A program made the translations under genes and the position numbers. Positions 1 through 11,188 of a stretch of 16,344 nt of DNA are shown piece after piece. The DNA is from JAMCRM01 sp041685075 (GTDB lineage: Bacteria; Acidobacteriota; Terriglobia; Bryobacterales; Bryobacteraceae). The notes under the pieces were generated by a model that saw only the letters and a list, made by a program, of their open reading frames with translations, did not search any database and was not told where the DNA came from. The number at the start of each line of letters is the position of its first letter. Position 1 is the first letter of the stretch. The stretch lies in contig JAWLGN010000111.1 in the NCBI GenBank assembly GCA_041685075.1, positions 1 through 16,344 on the forward strand, in the 5' to 3' direction.

Positions 1-606
1 GCGGCGCGGGAGGCCTCCCGCATGGCGGCCGCGTACCTCTACGACGCCTTCGGGCCGGGCTGGCGTGGGATCGATCTGGGAATTCCCGAGCCGCGCCGCG
101 CCATCTTCGAGCGCCTGTGCGAGCGCCCCGGGCTGCGCACGTCGAGCTGCGGCCGCCTGTTCGACGCCATCTCTGCACTGACCGGCATCTGCCGCGAAAG
201 CAGCTACGAGGGCGAAGCCGCCATGCTGCTGGAGGCCGCCTGCGCTCCGGGCGAAGAGGGCGTCTACCCGTTCACGGCCGGCAGAGACGAGATCGACACG
301 CGCCCGCTGGTGCGCGCCGTGGCGGCGGACGTGATGGGAGGGGTCGCGCCAGGTGTGATAGCGGCCCGCTTCCACAACACCCTGGCGCGAATGATCGAGG
401 CCACCTGTGTTGCGCTACGGGGACGCAGTGGCGTGGCGGCGGTATGCCTCTCGGGCGGCACGTTTCAGAACACCACCCTGCTCAGGCTGGCGCGGCCGCT
501 GCTCGAACGCCACGGCTTCAGGGTCTACACCCACCGGCTGGTGCCGCCCAACGACGGAGGTTTGTCGCTGGGACAGGCAGCTGTGGCGGCGCACTCGGCA
601 AACTAA
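1..606 (+). CDS. hypF: Carbamoyltransferase HypF, C-terminal part (5' truncated by window)
   Basis: HypF makes the cyanide ligands of the NiFe-hydrogenase active site by transferring a carbamoyl group from carbamoyl phosphate onto the C-terminal Cys of HypE. The frame is open from base 1, so only about the last 201 residues are present. The missing N-terminus would hold the acylphosphatase, zinc-finger and YrdC-like domains. The visible part is the end of the Kae1-like domain, with the signature LSGGTFQN followed by the conserved PPNDGGLSLGQ run near the C-terminus. The internal ATG at 22 is not the true start. No other hyp gene follows, so hypF is the last gene of its cluster on this side. 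About 120 bases separate it from the next start. Confidence 0.93.
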   Translation, partial: AAREASRMAAAYLYDAFGPGWRGIDLGIPEPRRAIFERLCERPGLRTSSCGRLFDAISALTGICRESSYEGEAAMLLEAACAPGEEGVYPFTAGRDEIDTRPLVRAVAADVMGGVAPGVIAARFHNTLARMIEATCVALRGRSGVAAVCLSGGTFQNTTLLRLARPLLERHGFRVYTHRLVPPNDGGLSLGQAAVAAHSAN

Positions 607-676
607 GGCGACTTACCCCGGAAGCAAGCCACGAGTTAGTAGGCCGGACTCGCTCCTATTAATTTGCACTGCGGCG

Positions 677-682
677 TATAAT
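677..682 (+). promoter_or_regulatory. Candidate -10 element upstream of the exported-protein gene at 725
   Basis: A perfect TATAAT lies in an AT-rich patch after hypF, about 43 bases before the ATG at 725. No good -35 hexamer is seen 16-18 bases upstream; the sequence there is roughly CCTATT. This is a -10-only candidate. It suggests that the gene at 725 was expressed independently of hypF. Weak purine-rich sequence (GAGAGAAG) just before 725 may serve as the ribosome binding site. Confidence 0.4.
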
Positions 683-724
683 CATTTCGTCACGGCGCGA
701 TCGCCCACCCCGAGAGAGAAGCCT

Positions 725-1480
725 ATGTCGTTTCGGATAGCATTCGGCCCCTCTACTTCTATCAGAGGTAGTATCTCGGCTATTGTCGCCATGATGTGCC
801 TGGCGGCGCCTTCCGTGGCGGCGCAAATGTGGGGGCCCCATGCGGAATACGATCGGCTCTACGAACGTCTCGCCCGGAGCGCCTTCGTGATCCAGGGGAC
901 GGTGACGGGAGTAGACTCCATAATGAGGCGCGGGGCTGAAAAAACTTGCGTGACACCTGGCGAAGGATCGGCTCTTGTATTCGACGTAGGGTGCGCAAAC
1001 GGCGGCGGAGTCTACACGGTTGAACCGGCGCAGATCATCTGCAAGCAGCAGGATTTCACGCCGGGCGTCTCACAGACAGCGGATGCGCCGCCAAACACCA
1101 TTCATATCTATATGCCTCCGCGCATCCCGTCCGGCAGCTATCCTTCAATGGCAACGTCCCTGATGTACCTGATTCCAGGGAAACAGTATCTGCTGTTCTT
1201 GAGTCCTTATCTGCGGCAGGACGAATTACTCGCCAACTTCGAGCTCGATCCCGCGTGTTCGGAGGCAAACTGGGCGCCCTTGAACTGCGCGGCGAAGGGG
1301 AGGAGGGCTGGCCGCGGGACCTTGTGTCGTTGATTTCGGCGGTAACGGACCTCTGCGAAGCGGTGAAGCCGCCCGATGTAGCCGAAAAGCTTGTGCGGCT
1401 CCCGGGCCTTGCAGAGCCGGGCCGATTCCCGCTGGCGCAGTGCCGTGGAGACGGGGATCCGGGACCTCGAAGGGTATTAA
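725..1480 (+). pseudogene. Exported hypothetical protein gene, apparently with two compensating frameshifts
   Basis: I do not recognise a named family. The start at 725 gives a signal peptide: basic N-terminus, hydrophobic core AIVAMMCLAAP, and an AXA-type cleavage site near SVAA|QMWG. The mature part reads well to about residue 180 and includes IPGKQYLLFLSPY. The frame then degenerates and stops at 1331-1333. The protein-like text continues in the frame one base back (GWPRDLVSLISAVTDLCEAV, about 1303-1362). From about 1400 it returns to the first frame as RADSRWRSAVETGIRDLEGY, ending at TAA 1478-1480. The total of 756 bases is a whole number of codons, so a one-base loss near 1258-1290 and a one-base gain near 1395-1420 would explain it. 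A conservative alternative is an intact 202-aa ORF, 725-1333. The repaired protein would be about 251 aa. Confidence 0.5.
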
Positions 1481-1555
1481 GCCGCCGAGTCCCGGCGAGC
1501 CGTCCCGCGCCGGGAGCCGCCGGCGGATGATCCACGCCATATCCGGCTGCGCTCC

Positions 1556-2014
1556 GTGACCCCGACTACCGCCCCTGAGCGGGTTGTCTACGAGGTGTTT
1601 GCTCACCGGGTCGTGACATTTGACCGCAGGAGCAACGATCCGGCACTGGCGCCGGAGCACCGGGAGCAGATCAGACGCAGGCTGCAGCTGGCTACGGGCT
1701 TGAACGACGAAGATTACGCCGTCTTTAAGAGTATCGCCTACCGGTTGGTGGCCGATCTCGAAGCTAACGGCCGGGAAGGAGCCGCAGTGATGAGGGATTG
1801 ACGGCTGACGATCGCGGAACGTGATGCTGCGATCGACGCTTTGCGGAAAAAGCGGGGCGCCGCCATAGACAACGCCATCGAGGAATGGAAGAAGCACCTT
1901 GGAATGCGGTTCCGCTGGGTGGACGACAAGATCCGGGCACACGCCGCGCCGGGGCTGCAGATCGGCAAGGTGCCTCCCCGCGATTCCGGGAATGCAGGAA
2001 GTGCTCCAAATTGA
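1556..2014 (+). pseudogene. Small helical hypothetical protein interrupted by an in-frame TGA
   Basis: A GTG-initiated frame of 81 codons ends in TGA at 1799-1801. The same frame then continues with protein-like sequence for another 70 codons, to TGA at 2012-2014. Both halves are hydrophilic and probably helical: NDEDYAVFKSIAYRLVADLE before the stop, and TIAERDAAIDALRKKRG then VDDKIRAHAAPGLQIGK after it. They look like two halves of one protein of about 150 residues. I associate this style with small accessory proteins of acidobacteria but cannot name a family. There is no Shine-Dalgarno before GTG 1556. The frame is open upstream to 1481 with no signal peptide, so the N-terminus may also be lost. 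A nonsense mutation or sequencing error is likelier than recoding. Confidence 0.5.
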
Positions 2015-2054
2015 GGTTTCTGCCGACCAGCCAACTTCTCCGGCTGCGCCCAGC

Positions 2055-3299
2055 TTACTCGTCCACTCTGTAGATCGTCAGGCCGGAGAGCAGCTTGGGA
2101 TAGAAATCGGTGGACTTCTGCGGCATCACGCCGCCGGCGAAGGAGATGGCCGCCACCTGCTCTACGGAGGTCGGCTTCAGCAGAAAGGCTACCTGCGCGG
2201 CGCCCGTGCGGGCTTCCTCGACCGCGGCGTCGATGCCCCGGACATAGCGCAGGTTGCGCTCCTCCCGCACGGCGTCCTCCCCGATCCCCAGCGCGCCGGC
2301 CAGCAGGCGCTCGTGGAGCACCCGTACGTCCAACTCGCCTTCGGGACCGCGCCAGGTGAACATCCACAGGCGCGCGCCGGCGGCGGCCCCGATGATGGTG
2401 CGGCCGGGCGCCGCGGCCCAGGCTGCGCGCAGACGGTCGAGCGAAGCGATCTCCTCGACGGAAAAATCCCCCGCCGCGCGCTCCACCAGCCGCGCCATCT
2501 CGAAATCCGGCAGCCCGCTCACCAGCCGGTGGGTGGCCAGAATCCTGAGCCCCGGCGAGTGCATGTTGACGAACGTCATCATGACCTTCTCAGCGCCCTC
2601 GTGCCCCGGATTCTCGTCGCGGAAAGCCAGCGCGGTTTCGTAGCGGTGGTGGCCGTCGGCGATCACCAGTTTCTTATCCGCCATGATGCCGCGGATGCGC
2701 TCGATGACGGCGGCATCGTCGATGCGCCAAAGACGGTGGAGCACATCGTACTCGTCGGCGGCCTCGGCGACCGGGGAGGAGGATGCCGCGGCGGCGTCCA
2801 GCAGGCAATCGACCTCGCCCGCGGGGTCCGGATAGAGCATGAAGATCTGGCCGGAATGCGCGCGAGTGTGGCGCAGGAGTTCCCGCCGGTCCTTCTTGGG
2901 ACCGGAAAGGGTCTGCTCGTGGCGGTGCACCACGCCGGCGGAGTAGTCCTCCACCGCGCCCAGCCCGATGAAGCCTTTGCGCACCAGGCGCTCGCCGCTG
3001 TCCGGAACGGTGAACTCCTGGAAATAGGCGAACAGCGAAGGCCGCGGCTCGCGCTCCAGAGCGCCTTCGGAAATCCATTCGCGAAGGTGCCGGGCGGCGC
3101 GGGTGTAGACGTTATCGGTCTCGGTATCCGTGGGGCGCCGCTCGCCCAGCTCGATGCGCACCAGGTTGTAAGGGCTGAGCGACAGGTAGCGCTCCCGCAT
3201 GGCGGGCGTGATCTTGTCGTAGGGCTGGGTCAGCAGGCGGTCCGGCGGACCGGCCTTGGCGCTGTAGCGATAGGGCTGGAAAGCGTAGATGCGTGCCAT
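2055..3299 (-). CDS. DUF1015 family protein (COG4198-type)
   Basis: This 414-aa protein is full length for the DUF1015 family. It begins MARIYAFQPYRYSAKAG and has the family's early QPYDKITPAMRERYLSLSPYN block. The core signature DGHHRYETA is at about residues 215-223, preceded by a hydrophobic strand (KLVIA). There is no signal peptide or membrane segment, so it is cytosolic. The biochemical role is not certain to me. The family is often found beside serine-biosynthesis genes in other genomes, and the DGHHRYE motif resembles the G-HR core of ParB/Srx-fold nucleotide-binding proteins, some of which are free-serine kinases. A small-molecule kinase is therefore a plausible guess, not a finding. 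It is divergent from the histidine kinase (70-base gap) and convergent with the broken gene ending at 2014. No serA or serC gene is nearby. Confidence 0.85.
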   Translation of the reverse strand: MARIYAFQPYRYSAKAGPPDRLLTQPYDKITPAMRERYLSLSPYNLVRIELGERRPTDTETDNVYTRAARHLREWISEGALEREPRPSLFAYFQEFTVPDSGERLVRKGFIGLGAVEDYSAGVVHRHEQTLSGPKKDRRELLRHTRAHSGQIFMLYPDPAGEVDCLLDAAAASSSPVAEAADEYDVLHRLWRIDDAAVIERIRGIMADKKLVIADGHHRYETALAFRDENPGHEGAEKVMMTFVNMHSPGLRILATHRLVSGLPDFEMARLVERAAGDFSVEEIASLDRLRAAWAAAPGRTIIGAAAGARLWMFTWRGPEGELDVRVLHERLLAGALGIGEDAVREERNLRYVRGIDAAVEEARTGAAQVAFLLKPTSVEQVAAISFAGGVMPQKSTDFYPKLLSGLTIYRVDE

Positions 3300-3352
3300 T
3301 TCAGGGAACTCTCAGGATAGCAGAACCGGCTCTGGCTTCCATTGTCTTGCGA

Positions 3353-3358
3353 TAAAAT
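3353..3358 (+). promoter_or_regulatory. Candidate -10 element (TAAAAT) before the histidine kinase gene
   Basis: TAAAAT sits in the only AT-rich patch between the divergent DUF1015 and kinase genes. Transcription would begin around 3365, giving a very short leader or a leaderless mRNA starting near the GTG codons at 3363/3369. No convincing -35 is visible. If this is real, the upstream TTG at 3342 cannot be the start codon. Confidence 0.25.
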
Positions 3359-3368
3359 AGAAGTGACC

Positions 3369-5579
3369 GTGTTCAACACCCCCACAACACGGCGCCGTGT
3401 CTGGCTGGGGTATGGGCTGGCGGTGGTGTTGACGGTGCTGGCCGCGGCGGTCAAGCTCAGGCTGGACGCGTTCATCGGCAGCGAATCGCCGTTCCTTCTC
3501 ATGATCGCCCCGCCCATCGTGGCGGCGTGGTACGCAGGCCTGGGACCGGCACTGCTGGCAACCTTCCTCTCCGCCCTCTCCACGGCCCTGCTGTTTTTCA
3601 CCGAGCCGGGCTCCCTGCGTCTCACCCCGGACGAAACCACGCAGCTTGCTATATTCGCCGCCGAGGCCGTGCTGCTGGCAGTCTGGACGGTGGCCCGCGA
3701 CCGCGCCCGCCAGGCCGTGCGCGCCGCCGACCAGAAGGCCGCCTCCATTCTGGAAAGCATCAGCGACGCCTTCATCGCGCTGGACTCCGGCTTTCGCTAC
3801 ACCTTCGCGAACGAGGCCGCCGAGACGTTGATGGGCAAGAAGGGCGAGAACCTGTTGGGGCGCGAGATCTGGCAGGTTTACCCCTCGCTGGCGGGCAGCA
3901 CCCTGGAGGCCGATCTCCGCCGCGCCATGGCCGAACGCGTGCAAACGGCCGGGGAGTACGCCGCCCCCATCGACTCGCGATGGCTGGAGGTCCGCGCCTA
4001 CCCGGCGACGGATGGCGGCCTGTCGATCTACTTCCGCGACGTCACCGAGCGCCGGCGCGTCGAGGAGCAATCGCGCCACCTGGCGGCCATCGTGGAATCC
4101 TCCGACGATGCCATCTTCAGCACCTCCCTCGAAGGCACCATACTCACCTGGAACCTGGGAGCTGAACGCATCTACGGCTATACGGCGGCCGAGGCGATCG
4201 GCAAGCCGTTCTCCCTGCTGCTGCCGCCGGAGGCCGCCCGGGAGGTCTCCGGCAGGCTGGAGCGGCTGCGCGAGGGCTTCGAAGCCAGGTACGTCGAAGC
4301 CGAGCACGTGCGGCGCGACGGCACCCGGGTGCCGGCCGCCATGACCATCTCCCCCATCCGCGACGCCGCCGGGCGGGTAACCGCGGCATCGGTCGTCGCG
4401 CGCGACATCGCCGAGCGCAAACGGCTCGAGCAGAGCATGCGGGAAGCGCAGAAACTGGAGAGCCTGGGGGTGCTGGCCGGCGGCGTGGCGCACGACTTCA
4501 ACAACCTGCTCACCGGCATCATGGGTTACGCGGGCATGGCGCAGGAGATGCTCCCCCGGGGCCATCCCGCCTGCAAGGCGCTGGAGAACGTCATCCACGC
4601 CGGCGAACGCGCCGCGGAACTCACCCGCCAGATGCTGGCCTACTCCGGCAAGGGTAGCTTCGTGCTCGAGCCGGTAGACCTCGGCTCCCTGGTGAGGGAG
4701 ATCACCGCGCTGATCCAAAGCTCCATTTCGCGCAAGGTGCAGTTGGAGCTGAAACTGGCGGAAAAGTTGCCGCCGGTGGTGGCCGATGCCGGGCAGATGC
4801 AGCAGCTCATTATGAACCTGGTGATCAACGCCGCGGAGGCGATAGGGGAGGATGCCGGCGTGGTGACGGTGGCCGCCGGCGCAGGTTGCTTCGATGACGA
4901 GACGCTGCGCACCGGCTACTCCACCCCCTACACGCTGGAACCGGGGGAGTACGTCTGGCTGGAGGTGAAGGACACGGGTTGCGGCATGGAGCAGGAGACC
5001 CTCTCCAGGATTTTCGATCCTTTCTTCACCACCAAGTTCACGGGGCGGGGGTTGGGACTGGCGGCCGTCTCCGGCATCGTGCGGGGGCACCGCGGCGCCC
5101 TGTCCGTAACCAGCGCGCCGGGCCGTGGCAGCACCTTCCGGGTGATTCTGCCCGCGGCCTCCAGGCCGGCCGACGCTGCCGCGCCGCCGCCGCCATCGCC
5201 GTCCGTTGTCTCCGCGGAGACCCGGACTGTCCTGGTGGTGGACGATGCGGAGATGGTGCGGCACACCGCCGCCGCCGCGCTGCGCCAGCACGGCTTCGAG
5301 GTGATCGAGGCCGACGGCGGCGCCTCCGCCATCCGGCTCTTCGCCTCGCGCGCCGCCGGGATCGGCCTGGTGTTGCTCGACATGACCATGCCGGACATGA
5401 GCGGCGATGAAGTGCTGCGCCACCTGCGCGCCATCCGTCCCGATGTGAAGGTGGTCGTCTCCAGCGGCTACAGCGAGAAGGAAGCCTTCCGGCGCTTCAG
5501 CGGCCAGGCCATCACCGCGTTCATCCAAAAGCCCTACACGGCCGCGACGCTGGCGGAGAAGCTGAAGAGGGCGGCGTAG
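3369..5579 (+). CDS. Membrane-bound hybrid sensor histidine kinase (DUF4118-like TM, PAS, PAS, HisKA, HATPase, receiver)
   Basis: An orphan hybrid kinase of about 736 aa. Residues about 12-108 form four hydrophobic segments like the KdpD/DUF4118 membrane region. PAS domains follow at about 124-225 and 240-360, the second opening with IVESSDDAIFS. The H-box GGVAHDFNNLL places the phosphorylated His at about 375. The N-box reads LIMNLVINAAEAIGE, G1 is KDTGCGM and G2 is TGRGLGLAAVSG. A C-terminal receiver (VVDDAEMVRH) has its phospho-acceptor Asp at about 671 in LLDMTMPDMSG and the conserved Lys at about 721 in IQKPY. All catalytic residues are present. The start is uncertain: TTG 3342 extends the frame by nine residues, but GTG 3369 has a weak AGAAG five bases upstream and lies just after a possible -10. 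No response regulator or phosphotransfer protein is adjacent, so the target pathway is unknown. Confidence 0.9.
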   Translation: MFNTPTTRRRVWLGYGLAVVLTVLAAAVKLRLDAFIGSESPFLLMIAPPIVAAWYAGLGPALLATFLSALSTALLFFTEPGSLRLTPDETTQLAIFAAEAVLLAVWTVARDRARQAVRAADQKAASILESISDAFIALDSGFRYTFANEAAETLMGKKGENLLGREIWQVYPSLAGSTLEADLRRAMAERVQTAGEYAAPIDSRWLEVRAYPATDGGLSIYFRDVTERRRVEEQSRHLAAIVESSDDAIFSTSLEGTILTWNLGAERIYGYTAAEAIGKPFSLLLPPEAAREVSGRLERLREGFEARYVEAEHVRRDGTRVPAAMTISPIRDAAGRVTAASVVARDIAERKRLEQSMREAQKLESLGVLAGGVAHDFNNLLTGIMGYAGMAQEMLPRGHPACKALENVIHAGERAAELTRQMLAYSGKGSFVLEPVDLGSLVREITALIQSSISRKVQLELKLAEKLPPVVADAGQMQQLIMNLVINAAEAIGEDAGVVTVAAGAGCFDDETLRTGYSTPYTLEPGEYVWLEVKDTGCGMEQETLSRIFDPFFTTKFTGRGLGLAAVSGIVRGHRGALSVTSAPGRGSTFRVILPAASRPADAAAPPPPSPSVVSAETRTVLVVDDAEMVRHTAAAALRQHGFEVIEADGGASAIRLFASRAAGIGLVLLDMTMPDMSGDEVLRHLRAIRPDVKVVVSSGYSEKEAFRRFSGQAITAFIQKPYTAATLAEKLKRAA

Positions 5580-5594
5580 CCCGCGGCGCCGCCC
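5569..5594 (+). terminator. GC-rich hairpin over the histidine kinase stop codon
   Basis: GGGCGGCG (5569-5576) and CGCCGCCC (5587-5594) are perfect reverse complements. They enclose a 10-base loop that begins with the TAG stop codon. No T-run follows directly; the nearest is a short TTT about 12 bases on. It may slow or end transcription before the ATP synthase promoter, but by strict criteria it is not a full intrinsic terminator. Confidence 0.35.
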
Positions 5595-5622
5595 GGACCC
5601 CGTGGGTTTGTCTCATCCGCAG

Positions 5623-5651
5623 TTGCGCGGCCGGACGGCGAATGTTAAGCT
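5623..5651 (+). promoter_or_regulatory. Candidate sigma70-type promoter of the ATP synthase operon
   Basis: TTGCGC (5623-5628) is followed by a 17-base spacer and TAAGCT (5646-5651). A TG at 5643-5644 makes an extended -10 (TGTTAAGCT). Transcription would start near 5658, leaving a leader of about 33 bases before ATG 5691. It is the best-placed promoter for the seven-gene operon, since the remaining internal gaps are short. Confidence 0.5.
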
Positions 5652-5690
5652 GTTGGGTTCAAAGGCATTTCACCCCAAAAGTTGAGTCCA

Positions 5691-6140
5691 ATGGAATCAA
5701 CTCTCGCAGCATTGGGCGGACTACTGCTGAGAGCCCTGCCCACCTTCTTCATTGTTCTGGCGCTCCACTTCTATCTGAAGTACGTCTTCTTCAAGCCCAT
5801 GCAGCGCGTGCTGGATCAGCGCTACGCGGCGACGGAGGGCGCCCAGGAACAAGCCCGGCAAAGCCTGGAGCGCGCCGACGCCAAGGCCGCCGAATACGAG
5901 GAGGCCATGCGCGCTGCCCGCGCCGAGGTCTATAACGCGCAGGAGCAGTTGTATCGCCGCCTGGAGGAGCAACGCGCCCGCGACCTGGAGGAGGCCCGCG
6001 CCCGCGCGGGCGAAACCGTGCGCAAGGCGCGGGCCGATATCGCCCGGGATGTCGAAGAGGCCCGGCGCACGCTGGCCGCCGAAGCAGGGGTCCTGGCCGA
6101 TCAGATCGTGGAATCCGTCCTCAGCCGGAGACCGGCATGA
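5691..6140 (+). CDS. atpF: ATP synthase F0 subunit b' (first of two b-type subunits)
   Basis: Part of the peripheral stalk that holds F1 still against the rotating c-ring. ATG 5691 gives 149 aa; an in-frame TTG at 5682 would add three residues, but ATG is preferred. A single membrane helix lies at about residues 10-32 (TFFIVLALHFYLKYVFF), followed by KPMQRVLDQRY, typical of the b family just after its membrane anchor. The rest is one long charged, Ala-rich coiled coil ending VLADQIVESVLSRRPA. There is no cleavable leader. The order of a short b-type subunit followed by a longer one with a leader and then delta matches b'-b-delta in cyanobacteria, so I call this b'. Its TGA overlaps the next ATG (ATGA). 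Subunits a and c are absent upstream. Confidence 0.88.
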   Translation: MESTLAALGGLLLRALPTFFIVLALHFYLKYVFFKPMQRVLDQRYAATEGAQEQARQSLERADAKAAEYEEAMRAARAEVYNAQEQLYRRLEEQRARDLEEARARAGETVRKARADIARDVEEARRTLAAEAGVLADQIVESVLSRRPA

Positions 6141-6721
6141 GGCGCCGGGCGGCCTGGGCTGCGCTGGTCCTCATCGCCGCGCTGATGGCGGCTCCGGTTT
6201 CGGCAGCCGAAGAAGGGGGGCACGACGCGCACGCCGGCGTCACCCTATGGAAGACGGCCAACTTCCTGGTTCTGGCCGCGGGTCTCGGCTGGCTGGCCCG
6301 GAAGTATGGCGGCCCCTTTTTCCGCGAGCGCACGCGTTCCATCCGCAGGCAGATGGTGGAGGCCGAGGAGGTCCGGGCGGAGGCCGACCGGCGCACCGCC
6401 GAGGTGGAGGCCCGGCTCGCCAACCTGGAAGCCGAGATTGAAGCCATGCGGGAGGAGGCCCTGGCCGCGCAGCAAGCCGAGAGTGAGCGCTTCAGCCGGC
6501 AGCTCGCCGCCGACATGGCCAAGATCCAGGAACACGCCGAGGCCGAAATCGAAGGCGCCGGCAAGCAGGCGCGGCTGGAACTGAAACGCTACACCGCCGA
6601 ACTCGCCGTTGAACTGGCGGAACGCAGAATCCGCGAACGCATGACTCCCGAGATTCAGGACGCGCTGGTCGGTTCCTTTGTGCGGGAAATCGAACGGCCC
6701 TCAGGCTCGCGGCCCCTGTAG
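6137..6721 (+). CDS. atpF: ATP synthase F0 subunit b, with N-terminal leader
   Basis: The second b-type subunit of the peripheral stalk, 194 aa, starting at the ATG of an ATGA overlap. Residues 1 to about 24 form a classical signal peptide (MRRR, hydrophobic core, APVSA-A). An acidic, His-containing linker follows, then a membrane helix at about 36-53 (LWKTANFLVLAAGLGWLAR). The remainder is a long, strongly charged coiled coil (EAEEVRAEADRRTAEVEARL) with a C-terminal end suited to binding the delta subunit. E. coli b lacks such a leader, but b subunits with cleavable leaders are known in other lineages. It probably pairs with the b' protein encoded just upstream as a heterodimeric stalk; a homodimer of each cannot be excluded. 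A gap of 12 bases leads to atpH, with GAGGA as its ribosome binding site. Confidence 0.9.
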   Translation: MRRRAAWAALVLIAALMAAPVSAAEEGGHDAHAGVTLWKTANFLVLAAGLGWLARKYGGPFFRERTRSIRRQMVEAEEVRAEADRRTAEVEARLANLEAEIEAMREEALAAQQAESERFSRQLAADMAKIQEHAEAEIEGAGKQARLELKRYTAELAVELAERRIRERMTPEIQDALVGSFVREIERPSGSRPL

Positions 6722-6733
6722 ACGAGGACACCC

Positions 6734-7285
6734 ATGACATCGTCTGTGATAGCTTCACGATACGCGAATGCGCTGGTGGACGTGGTCGCCGGGCGCGGCT
6801 CGAGGCTGGAGCCGCAGCAGGCCGTGGCCGAGCTGCGCGCCTTCGCCGGCGCGCTGGCGGCCTCCCCGGAGTTGCAGGGCGCGCTCATCTCCCCGGCGGT
6901 GCCCGGCGCCCGTAAGCGCGCCGTGGTGGGGCGCATCGCGGATATTCTGGGCACCTCGCAAGTGATCCGCAATTTTCTCTTTGTGCTCATCGACCACCGG
7001 CGCATTCCGGCGCTGGAGGATATCGTAGAAACTTTCGAGCTGGCCGTCGATGAACGGCTGGGCTTCAGCCGGGCGGAGATCCGCTCCGCCAACGAAATGC
7101 CCGAGGCGCAGCGCGCGGCGCTGGTGGCGCAGCTCGAGCGGCTCACCGGCAGGCGGGTGCGGCCGCGCTTTGCCGTCGATCCCGAACTGATCGGCGGTGC
7201 CGTAGCGCGCATCGGATCCACCGTGTACGACGGATCGGTGCGGGCCCGGCTGGACGATCTGGGCCGCCGGCTGGCGGCGGAATGA
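6734..7285 (+). CDS. atpH: ATP synthase F1 subunit delta (OSCP)
   Basis: Delta sits on top of F1 and joins the alpha3beta3 hexamer to the b/b' stalk. The 183-aa length is normal. The N-terminal helical domain starts SSVIASRYANALVDV, the usual 'ryA.AL' opening, and continues to the FLFVLIDHRRIPALEDIVE block at about residues 78-97. The C-terminal part carries RRVRPRFAVDPELIGGAVAR, the family's signature just before the end, with the usual GGxxxRIG turn. ATG 6734 is preceded by GAGGA at good spacing. Only six bases separate it from atpA, so the two are cotranscribed. Confidence 0.93.
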   Translation: MTSSVIASRYANALVDVVAGRGSRLEPQQAVAELRAFAGALAASPELQGALISPAVPGARKRAVVGRIADILGTSQVIRNFLFVLIDHRRIPALEDIVETFELAVDERLGFSRAEIRSANEMPEAQRAALVAQLERLTGRRVRPRFAVDPELIGGAVARIGSTVYDGSVRARLDDLGRRLAAE

Positions 7286-7291
7286 GGCTAT

Positions 7292-9683
<2,392 letters not shown>

Positions 9684-9716
9684 TGCCGCGCGCCGCGCCG
9701 AGAGAGAGGTTTTGAT

Positions 9717-11183
<1,467 letters not shown>

Positions 11184-11188
11184 CGGTT

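Noticed and set aside
607..724. Possible attachment site or element boundary after hypF
   Set aside because: No direct repeat, tRNA end, integrase or composition break could be supported; it reads as a short AT-richer intergenic region with one -10-like hexamer.
1226..1942. A 238-codon minus-strand frame across the broken genes
   Set aside because: The plus-strand fragments (for example RDLVSLISAVTDLCEAV and NDEDYAVFKSIAYRLV) look more like protein. The minus product is Pro/Arg/His-rich without structure. I cannot fully exclude it.
1802..2014. Selenocysteine or programmed readthrough at TGA 1799-1801
   Set aside because: No recognisable selenocysteine hairpin follows, and the neighbouring genes in the same class also carry indels, which fits decay better.
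1899..3320. A 473-codon plus-strand frame over the DUF1015 gene
   Set aside because: The minus-strand protein is a clear full-length family member, so the plus-strand frame is its shadow.
3312..5528. A 738-codon open frame antisense to the histidine kinase
   Set aside because: Same GC-codon artefact. The plus-strand product has all kinase and receiver motifs, while the antisense product is His/Gly/Arg-rich with no domain.
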